Shown here piece after piece: positions 6,953 through 14,500 of a DNA stretch of 19,078 nt. The stretch's first letter is position 1; each line of letters starts with the position of its first letter. The stretch spans positions 1 through 19,078 of the forward strand of contig CAKTUS010000045.1 of the NCBI GenBank assembly GCA_934621485.1, written 5' to 3'. A program made the translations under genes and the position numbers. The notes beneath the pieces are model-generated. The model had not been told where the DNA came from, searched no databases, and worked only from the letters and a program-made list of their open reading frames with translations. This stretch comes from an uncultured Clostridia bacterium (GTDB lineage Bacteria; Bacillota; Clostridia; Christensenellales; Aristaeellaceae).

Positions 6953-6983
6953 ATTATAAACATTACAACAGTTGTAAGGTCAA
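6953..6983 (-). promoter_or_regulatory. MerR-type 19-bp-spacer promoter with operator palindrome
   Basis: On the minus strand, TTGACC (6978-6983) and TATAAT (6953-6958) are 19 bp apart, the abnormal spacing typical of MerR-activated promoters. The spacer contains a perfect 15-bp palindrome, TTACAAC-T-GTTGTAA on the minus strand (6963-6977). The downstream operon encodes MATE and a MerR protein, so this is very likely the regulator's own binding site. Confidence 0.82.
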
Positions 6984-7082
6984 TCTTTTCCGGCAAAAAA
7001 CCTGTATTTTTGCTGCTTTTTCCGCTGGCAGGACGTCGCCTTCCTGCATTGTTTTCAAAGTGTATTTTTGGGATTTGTCCTG

Positions 7083-7111
7083 TTGACAAACGGTTTATGT
7101 CGATGTATTAT
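7083..7111 (+). promoter_or_regulatory. Promoter of the transporter-argF-carAB operon
   Basis: TTGACA (7083-7088) and TATTAT (7106-7111) are separated by 17 bp. The start would lie near 7118, about 115 bases before the first gene. No second convincing promoter was seen inside the operon, whose genes overlap or lie within about 50 bases of each other. Confidence 0.7.
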
Positions 7112-7140
7112 TTATTCACACTTTTTTGCATAATTATTCA
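7105..7140. promoter_or_regulatory. Tandem ArgR (ARG box)-like operators
   Basis: The site at 7127-7140, TGCATAATTATTCA, matches 13 of 14 positions of the ARG box core TGAATWWWWATTCA. A weaker site at 7105-7118 matches 11 of 14. Their ATTCA halves are 22 bp apart, close to the two-turn spacing of paired ARG boxes bound by the ArgR hexamer. They overlap the -10 and the start region, so arginine-dependent repression is expected. Confidence 0.65.
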
Positions 7141-7232
7141 GCTTGAAGTGTTCCCAAAGCTTGAAAGAGCCGCCCGCGTCCCATTTTCCAAATACAGACG
7201 CACGCTCAAAATGAAAGAAAGGAAGTATCATT

Positions 7233-8027
7233 ATGAAAAAACTGTTTGTTCTCTCCTTGGCCCTGCTGCTTTCCCTGTGCTGTGCAACCGCCCTGGCGGA
7301 CGGCGGCAAAAGCCTTGCGGATGTGCAAAGCGCCGGCAAGCTGGTTATGGCGACCAGTCCGGACTTTCCGCCGTTTGAGTCGCTTTCCCCAGACGGCCAG
7401 GTGGAAGGCATCGAGGTGGATTTGCTGAACCTGATTTGCGAAAAGCTGGGCGTAGCGCTTTCCATCGAGCAAATGGATTTTGAATCCGTATTGCCCGGCG
7501 TGCAGGCCGGTAAGTACGATGTGGGCGTATCCGGGATTTCCGTAACGGAAAAGCGGCAGAAAAACGCTCTGTTTACCGCTCCCTACTGCCTGGCGGCGCA
7601 GGCCATTGTGGTTACGGAGGGCAGCCCCATTTCCGGCAAGGCCGACCTGACCGGCAAAAAAATCTCCGTGCAGACCGGCACCACCGCCGAAAGCTTCTGC
7701 ATGGAAAACGGCTATAACGTCAGCTCCTTCACCGCCAACAACGATGCGGAGATGGCGCTGGTGAAGGGCAAGGTAGACGCCTGGGTTATCGACGACCTGA
7801 CCGCCTCGGAAATGGTGGCCGCCTATAATGCTGAAAACGCCGATCAGCTGGTCATCCTCTCCGAAGCCATGACCACCGAGCCTTACGCCTTTGCCTTCAA
7901 GCTGGGCAGCAACGACCTGGTCGCCGCCGTCAACGACGTTTTGAACCAGCTGATAGCCGACGGCACCGTAGCGCAGCTCTTTGCCGAGTATGGCGCGCCC
8001 TACACCTCTCCTCTGACCGCCGAGTAA
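7233..8027 (+). CDS. Amino acid ABC transporter, substrate-binding protein
   Basis: The 264-residue secreted protein belongs to the polar amino acid binding protein family (SBP_bac_3). After a signal peptide (MKKLFVLSLALLLSL...ATALA, cleavage likely after Ala22) it has family hallmarks: GKLVMATSPDFPPFE, VEGIEVDLLNLICEKLG, YDVGVSGISVTEKRQ and GKKISVQTGTTAE. There is no good lipobox (LSLC rather than L-A/S-G/A-C), so lipid anchoring is doubtful. The ATG follows AAAGGAAGTATCATT. It is the first gene of the operon with permease and ATPase. ARG boxes upstream and argF/carAB downstream favour arginine, ornithine or citrulline as substrate, which is inference. Confidence 0.93.
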   Translation: MKKLFVLSLALLLSLCCATALADGGKSLADVQSAGKLVMATSPDFPPFESLSPDGQVEGIEVDLLNLICEKLGVALSIEQMDFESVLPGVQAGKYDVGVSGISVTEKRQKNALFTAPYCLAAQAIVVTEGSPISGKADLTGKKISVQTGTTAESFCMENGYNVSSFTANNDAEMALVKGKVDAWVIDDLTASEMVAAYNAENADQLVILSEAMTTEPYAFAFKLGSNDLVAAVNDVLNQLIADGTVAQLFAEYGAPYTSPLTAE

Positions 8028-8073
8028 CCTCATTGCCGCGAGCGCCGCTTGGCAGGCAGAAAGGAGCCAGGAC

Positions 8074-8760
8074 ATGAACCCGTGGATGCAAAAGCTCTAT
8101 GAAACCTTTATTGAAACCAAATACTACCGGCTGATGCTACAGGGCTTTGGCAATACCATGCTCATTACCCTGGGTGCGTTGTTCATCGGCGTGATAATCG
8201 GCACGGTTGTCGCCATTGCCAAGTACTACTCCGAGGATGTGCCCGCCCTTCGCCCCCTGTATTTGCTGTGCGACCTGTATGTAACCGTCATTCGCGGGAT
8301 TCCCGTGGTGGTGCTGCTGCTGATTTTCTTTTTTATTGTTATGCAGACGGCTGACGGCGTAACCGTAGGAATACTCACCTTCGGCATCAATTCCGGCGCA
8401 TACATGGCGGAGCTGGCCCGCAGCGGCATCGGAGCCATCGACGGCGGGCAGATGGAAGCGGCCCGCAGCTTGGGCATGAGCAAATTGCAGGCTATGCGGA
8501 AAATCATTCTGCCACAGGCGGTGCGAAATATTCTGCCTGCCATTGGCAACGAACTAATCGCCCTGCTCAAGGAAACCTCTGTGGCAGGCTATGTGGCCGT
8601 GGTGGATTTAACCCGGGCGGGCAACCTGGTGCGCAACAACACCTATGACGCGGTGAACCCGCTGCTTACCGTGGCGCTGACGTATTTACTGCTGGTGGTG
8701 GCGCTCAGCAGCCTGCTGGGCAAGCTGGAAAGGAGGCTGTCCAGAAGTGCTAAGCGTTAA
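8074..8760 (+). CDS. Amino acid ABC transporter, permease
   Basis: This 228-residue inner-membrane protein is of the HisM/GlnP/ArtQ type. The N-terminal FGNTMLITLGAL segment is typical, and the cytoplasmic EAA loop that docks the ATPase is clear at about 128-148 (MEAARSLGMSKLQAMRKI). About five membrane segments are visible. AAAGGAGCCAGGAC precedes the ATG. The 3' end overlaps the ATPase gene by 14 bases. A single permease gene implies a homodimeric channel. Confidence 0.95.
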   Translation: MNPWMQKLYETFIETKYYRLMLQGFGNTMLITLGALFIGVIIGTVVAIAKYYSEDVPALRPLYLLCDLYVTVIRGIPVVVLLLIFFFIVMQTADGVTVGILTFGINSGAYMAELARSGIGAIDGGQMEAARSLGMSKLQAMRKIILPQAVRNILPAIGNELIALLKETSVAGYVAVVDLTRAGNLVRNNTYDAVNPLLTVALTYLLLVVALSSLLGKLERRLSRSAKR

Positions 8761-9469
8761 GGGGCTGCAAAAGGAATTTGAAGGCCAACCGGTTTTGCGC
8801 GGCATTGACGTAGACATTCGCCAGGGCGACGTCGTTTGCGTCATCGGCCCCTCCGGCTCCGGCAAAAGCACCTTTCTGCGCTGTCTGAATCTGTTGGAAA
8901 AGCCCACGGCAGGCCATATTGTGTTCAAAGGGGACGAGCTTACCGGCAAAAAGGTGGATTTGGACGCACACCGGCAAAAGATGGGCATGGTGTTTCAGCA
9001 CTTTAACCTGTTTCCTCATATGACGGTGCTGGAAAACCTGACCTGCGCTCCCATGATGCTGAAAAAGCTCAGCAAGGAGCAGGCGGAGCAAAAGGCCATG
9101 ACGCTGCTGGCGCGGGTGGGCCTGGCGGACCGGGCCAAGGCGTATCCGGATCAGCTGTCCGGCGGTCAAAAACAACGAGTGGCCATCGTGCGCGCCCTGT
9201 GCATGGAGCCGGATGTGATGCTCTTTGACGAGCCTACCAGCGCCCTGGATCCGGAAATGGTGGGCGAAGTGCTGGAGGTAATGAAGGAGCTGGCCCGCGA
9301 CGGTATGACCATGGTGGTGGTTACTCATGAAATGAATTTTGCCCGGGAGGTTTCCAATCGGGTGCTGTTTTTGGATGACGGCGTCATTGCCGAGGAAGGC
9401 GCGCCCCAGCAACTGTTTACCGCTCCCCGCTGCGAGCGGCTGCGCACCTTCCTGAACAAAGTGCTGTAA
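8747..9469 (+). CDS. Amino acid ABC transporter, ATP-binding protein
   Basis: The 240-residue ATPase has all nucleotide-binding motifs: Walker A GPSGSGKST at 34-42, Q-loop VFQHFNLFPHMT, signature LSGGQKQR at 137-144, Walker B VMLFDEPTSALDP and the switch histidine in VTHEM. It is of the GlnQ/HisP/ArtP class that drives polar amino acid uptake. The start is a GTG at 8747 preceded by AAAGGAGG, overlapping the permease gene by 14 bases. No ATG is available near that site in this frame. Confidence 0.96.
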   Translation: MLSVKGLQKEFEGQPVLRGIDVDIRQGDVVCVIGPSGSGKSTFLRCLNLLEKPTAGHIVFKGDELTGKKVDLDAHRQKMGMVFQHFNLFPHMTVLENLTCAPMMLKKLSKEQAEQKAMTLLARVGLADRAKAYPDQLSGGQKQRVAIVRALCMEPDVMLFDEPTSALDPEMVGEVLEVMKELARDGMTMVVVTHEMNFAREVSNRVLFLDDGVIAEEGAPQQLFTAPRCERLRTFLNKVL

Positions 9470-9486
9470 ACGGAGGAAAAAGCAAC

Positions 9487-10488
9487 ATGAGCATCAAGGG
9501 AAAAAGCTTTTTGAAGCTGCTGGACTTTTCGCCGGAGGAAATCGGCGCGCTGCTGAGCCTGGCAGCCCGTCTTAAGGCGCTCAAAAAGGCCGGAACGCCT
9601 CACCGCCTGTGCGACGGCGGCAACGTCGCCCTCATTTTTGAAAAAACCAGCACCCGCACCCGCTGCAGCTTTGAAGTAGGCGCCCGGGATCTGGGCATGG
9701 GCGTAACCTGTCTGGATCCCACCGACTCCCAGCTGGGCAAAAAGGAATCGGTGGCCGACACAGCCCGGGTGCTGGGGAGGCTGTACGACGGCATTGAATA
9801 CCGCGGCTTTGGACAGGAAGTGGCGGAGGAACTGGCGGCCTATGCCGGCGTGCCTGTGTGGAACGGCCTGACAAACGAGTTTCATCCCACGCAGATTTTG
9901 GCGGATTTTTTAACCATTCAGGAGCATTTCGGCCGCCTGCAGGGAATCAAGCTGGTCTATCTGGGCGACGCGCGCTACAACATGGGGAACTCGCTCATGG
10001 TAGGAGCGGCCAAAATGGGCCTGCACTTCGTGGCCTGCGCCCCCAAAGCCTACCTGCCGGCGCAGGCGCTGGCGGCTCAGTGCCAGGCCATCGCCAGGGA
10101 AACCGGCGCAACGATTCGCTTCGAGGAGAACCCTGCCAAGGCCGTGCAGGGGGCTCATGTGCTCTATACCGACGTATGGGTTTCCATGGGCGAGCCGGAA
10201 AGCGTATGGGCGCAGCGCATCCAGGCGCTTTCTCCCTACCAGGTAAACCAGGCGCTCATGGACAAGGCATCTCCTGACGCGGTATTCATGCACTGCCTGC
10301 CCGCCTTCCACGACTGGAAAACCGGCATCGGGCGGGAAATGGGCCAAAAGTTTGGCCGAAGTGAGATGGAAGTGACCGATCAGGTGTTTGAAAGCCCGGC
10401 CTCCATTGTGTTTGACGAGGCGGAAAACCGCATGCACACCATTAAAGCGGTCATGCTGGCTACGCTCAAAGGAGAAAACGCCCTATGA
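9487..10488 (+). CDS. argF: Ornithine carbamoyltransferase
   Basis: The 333-residue enzyme joins carbamoyl phosphate and ornithine to give citrulline. Signatures are FEKTSTRTRC with the carbamoyl phosphate loop STRTR at 55-59, HPTQ at 133-136, DVWVSMGE, and the ornithine-binding MHCLPAFHD with HCLP at 269-272. It resembles the E. coli ArgI / catabolic ArcB subgroup more than the shorter Bacillus ArgF. Linkage to carAB and the ARG boxes supports a biosynthetic role, but a role in citrulline breakdown cannot be excluded. The ATG follows ACGGAGGAAAAAGCAAC. The gene overlaps carA by 4 bases (ATGA). Confidence 0.96.
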   Translation: MSIKGKSFLKLLDFSPEEIGALLSLAARLKALKKAGTPHRLCDGGNVALIFEKTSTRTRCSFEVGARDLGMGVTCLDPTDSQLGKKESVADTARVLGRLYDGIEYRGFGQEVAEELAAYAGVPVWNGLTNEFHPTQILADFLTIQEHFGRLQGIKLVYLGDARYNMGNSLMVGAAKMGLHFVACAPKAYLPAQALAAQCQAIARETGATIRFEENPAKAVQGAHVLYTDVWVSMGEPESVWAQRIQALSPYQVNQALMDKASPDAVFMHCLPAFHDWKTGIGREMGQKFGRSEMEVTDQVFESPASIVFDEAENRMHTIKAVMLATLKGENAL

Positions 10489-11558
10489 AAAAGGCTTATC
10501 TGGCGCTGGAAAACGGCATGTTTTGGGAGGGGGAAAGCTTTGGCGCGCCTCTGGAAAGCACCGGCGAGCTGGTTTTTACCACCGGCATGTGCGGCTATTT
10601 GGAAACGCTGACCGATCCCAGCTATGCCGGGCAAATCGTTCTGCAAACCTTTCCCCTCATCGGCAATTATGGGGTTATCCCTGAGGATTTTGAGGGAAAT
10701 TGCCTGGTAAAGGGGTATGTGGTTCGGCAGGTATGCAGCACGCCCTCCAACTTTCGCAGTCAGAGAACGCTGGATGACTTTCTCAAGGAACAGGGCGTAC
10801 CGGGCATTTGCGGCATTGATACCCGCGCCGTTACCCGTTTTCTGCGGGAAGCCGGCACCATGAACGCGCGAATCTGCGCTTCCCTTCCTACCGATTGGGC
10901 AGCTATTGGCGCTTACCGGATTCAGGGAGCCGTGAAAGCCGCCTCCGTCCGCCTGCCCTGTGAGCTGGAGCCCGAAGGACCCGAAACCTGCCGCGTTGTG
11001 CTGATGGATTACGGCGCCAAGCGCAGCATCGCCCGGGAATTGCAGCGCCGGGGCGCACGGGTGCTGGTGCTGCCGGCCGGCGCGTCCGCCCAGGAGGTGC
11101 TGGGCTGGAAGCCGGATGGCGTTATGCTGTCCAACGGTCCCGGCGATCCGGCGGAGTGTGTCAAGCAGGTGGCCGTCATTCGCAGTTTGGCGGGCCAGGT
11201 TCCTCTCTTTGGCATTTGCCTGGGGCATCAGTTGTTGGCGCTGGCCATGGGCGGCAGCACCTGCAAGCTGAAATACGGTCATCGCGGCGTCAATCAGCCC
11301 GTGCGCGACCTGGAAACCGGGCGCACCTATATCACCAGTCAAAATCACGGGTACGCTGTTTTGGCCGATGGTTTGCCCAAGGCCAGGCTGCGCTATGTCA
11401 ACGCCAACGACGCCACCTGCGAGGGCCTTGATTATCCATCCATCAACGCCTTTTCCGTACAGTTTCACCCGGAAGCCTGCGCCGGCCCCCGGGATTGCCG
11501 TTTCCTGTTCGACCGTTTCTTTGCCAATATGGGGGTGAATGTGCATGCCGCGGAATGA
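10485..11558 (+). CDS. carA: Carbamoyl-phosphate synthase, small (glutaminase) subunit
   Basis: This 357-residue subunit hydrolyses glutamine and passes ammonia to CarB. The N-terminal CarA-specific domain contains TGMCGYLETLTDPSYAGQ, and GICGIDTRAVTRFLREAG follows. The C-terminal class I glutamine amidotransferase domain has the nucleophile in FGICLGHQ (Cys245) and the His-Glu pair in QFHPEA (His328, Glu330). SNGPGDP is also conserved. The start has AAAGGAGAAAACGCCCT upstream and overlaps argF by 4 bases. Its end overlaps the start of carB by 14 bases. Confidence 0.97.
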   Translation: MKKAYLALENGMFWEGESFGAPLESTGELVFTTGMCGYLETLTDPSYAGQIVLQTFPLIGNYGVIPEDFEGNCLVKGYVVRQVCSTPSNFRSQRTLDDFLKEQGVPGICGIDTRAVTRFLREAGTMNARICASLPTDWAAIGAYRIQGAVKAASVRLPCELEPEGPETCRVVLMDYGAKRSIARELQRRGARVLVLPAGASAQEVLGWKPDGVMLSNGPGDPAECVKQVAVIRSLAGQVPLFGICLGHQLLALAMGGSTCKLKYGHRGVNQPVRDLETGRTYITSQNHGYAVLADGLPKARLRYVNANDATCEGLDYPSINAFSVQFHPEACAGPRDCRFLFDRFFANMGVNVHAAE

Positions 11559-14500
11559 AAGCATCCGCAAGACGCTGGTTATCGGCTCCGGCCCCATCGT
11601 CATCGGCCAGGCGGCCGAGTTTGACTATGCAGGGGCGCAAGCCTGCCGGGTGCTGCGCCAAGCCGGGGTGAATGTGGTGCTGGTCAACTCCAATCCGGCC
11701 ACCATCATGACCGACCGGGCTCTGGCCGATGAAATCTATCTGGAGCCTCTGACGGCGGAAACGGTAAAGCGCATCATCCGCAAGGAACGTCCGGACAGCC
11801 TGCTGGCCGGGCTGGGCGGCCAAACCGGCCTGAACCTGTCCATGCAGCTGTATCACGAGGGTTTTTTGCAGCAGATGGGCGTTCGGCTCATTGGCACCAA
11901 CGTGGAAGCCATCGATAAGGCGGAGGACCGGGAGTTGTTCAAGGAAACCATGGCGCTCATCGGCCAGCCCACCATTCCTTCCGATATTGCCCAGAACGTG
12001 GAGCAGGCGCTGACCGCAGCGAGCCGTATCGGCTATCCCGTCATCGTGCGACCCGCTTTCACCCTGGGCGGCGCAGGCGGTGGCGTGGCGCAAACGGCGC
12101 AGGAGCTGCGCGGCATTGCCCAAGGGGGCCTGGACGCCTCCCCCATTCGCCAGATACTGGTGGAAAAATATATCTATGGCTGGAAAGAAATTGAGTTTGA
12201 AACCATGCGGGACGCTGCGGGCAACGTGATTGCCGTTTGCAGCATGGAAAACTTCGATCCCGTAGGCGTTCACACCGGAGACTCCATCGTGGTGGCCCCC
12301 GCGCTGACGCTTTCCGACAAGGAATATCAGCTGCTGCGCAGCGCCTCCCTGGACATCATTTCCGCGCTGGGAATCGTGGGCGGCTGCAACTGCCAGTTTG
12401 CCTTAAACCCGGAAAGCTTTGACTATGCCGTTATTGAAGTGAACCCACGGGTATCCCGCTCCTCGGCGCTGGCCAGCAAGGCCACCGGCTACCCGATTGC
12501 CAAAATCACTACGCAAATCGCCCTGGGCTACACCCTGGACGAAATTTGCAACGACATCACCGGCAAAACCTGCGCCTGCTTTGAACCGGCGCTGGACTAT
12601 GTGGTGGTGAAGCTTCCAAAATGGCCCTTTGACAAGTTTCCCGGCGTTTCCCGCAAGCTGGGCACCCAAATGAAGGCCACAGGCGAGGTAATGGCCATCG
12701 GTCAAAGCTTTGAGGAAGCGCTGATGAAGGCCGTACGGGGTGCAGAGATTTCCCTGGACAGTCTGAACGCTCCGCCCTGCGACAGCTCGCCGGTAACGGA
12801 ACGTCTGGAACGCATGGACGACCGGCGGCTGTTCACCATTTTTGAAGCGTTGAAAAGCGGCGTTTCGGTAGAGACCATTCACAAAAAGACCCGCATCGAC
12901 CGCTGGTTTTTGTGGCGGCTGGAAAACCTGGCCCGCTTTGAACAAGCCTTCCGCGGCGATGAAGACTATGCGGCCGCCAAGCGCCTGGGGTACACCGACC
13001 AGGCGTTGCAAACCCTGTTTGGCTATACGCCGAAGGAACCGCTGTTTGCCAGCTACAAAATGGTGGATACCTGCGGCGCGGAGTTCCGTGCTGAAACGCC
13101 TTACTTCTACGCCTGCTATGACGCGGAATGTGAATCCCGCCTGTGGCCCCGCTCTCAAAAGCCTGTGGTGCTGGTGCTGGGCAGTGGCCCCATCCGCATT
13201 GGTCAGGGCATCGAGTTCGACTATTCCTCCGTGCATTGTGTATGGACGGTTCGGGAAATGGGCTATGAAGCCGTGCTGGTAAACAACAACCCGGAAACCG
13301 TGTCCACCGACTACGACACCGCCGACCGGCTGTACTTTGAACCGCTTTGCCCGGAGGATGTGATGAACATTATTCGGGTGGAAAAACCGGTTGGCGTGGT
13401 GGTGGCTTTTGGCGGGCAAACCGCTATCAAGCTCACCGGCTATCTGGCCAGGCAGGGCATCCCCATTTTGGGCACCTCCGCCGAGGGCATCGACCTGGCC
13501 GAAGACCGGGAGCGCTTTGATCGCCTGCTGGAAACCATGGGGATTCGCCGTCCCATGGGCCGGGCTGTGCAAACCCTGGACGAGGCTTTGAGCGCCGCCG
13601 GGGAGCTGGGTTACCCGGTGCTGCTGCGCCCTTCCTACGTGATCGGCGGGCAAAACATGCAAATTGTACACGACGCCAACGAAGTGGATGTGTACATGCG
13701 CCGCATCCTGGCCCAGGGCATTGAAAACCCTGTGCTGGTAGACAAATACATGCCGGGAATCGAACTGGAAGTGGACGTTATTTCCGACGGAACAGACGTG
13801 CTCATTCCCGGCGTGATGGAGCACATCGAACGGGCGGGCGTACATAGCGGCGACTCCATTGCGGTTTATCCTCCTTACAACCTGGACGACCGCATGCTGC
13901 ACCGGCTGCTTTCTTCTTCCGAAAAGCTGGCGCTGGCTCTGGGGACCCGCGGATTGGTGAACATTCAGTATCTCATTTATCAGGGCGAGCTGTTCGTCAT
14001 CGAGGTGAACCCCCGGGCCTCCCGCACCATTCCCTATATCAGCAAGGTTACCGGCGTGCCCATGGTGGACCTGGCCTCCCGCGTCATGCTGGGCGAATCG
14101 CTGAATGACCTGGGTTACGGCAGCGGCCTGATGACCGTGCCGCCCTACTACGCCGTGAAAGCGCCTGTGTTCAGCTTTGAAAAGCTGAATGGAGCAAACG
14201 GTTATCTGGGCCCGGAAATGAAGTCCACCGGCGAGGTGCTGGGCATTGGCAAAACCCTTGGCGAAGCGCTGTTTAAGGCGCTGACAGCCTCCGGGCTGCG
14301 AATTCAAGGCGCCTTCGGCGAGCGGGCCGGCTTCTTTTTGAGCGTGGACAGCCACGACCAGGCCGAGGTGCCGCCCCTGGCGCAAAAGCTGCACAATCTT
14401 GGCTTCAGCCTATACGCCACGGAGGAAACCGCCGCCACCATTGCCAGCCTGGGCGTTCAGGTGCAAACCGTGTCAACGCTGGGCCGCGACAGCCGTGTCT

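Noticed and set aside
7206..8075. A 289-codon minus-strand frame opposite the binding-protein gene
   Set aside because: The plus strand encodes a clear signal peptide and SBP_bac_3 motifs; the minus frame is a Gly/His/Gln-rich shadow.
10380..11603. A 407-codon minus-strand frame across carA
   Set aside because: Antisense shadow of argF, carA and carB; no family match and no start signals.
12403..14394. A 663-codon open frame on the minus strand inside carB
   Set aside because: It is the antisense shadow of a highly conserved CarB coding frame. Its product is rich in His, Gln and Gly with no recognisable domain and no ribosome binding site.
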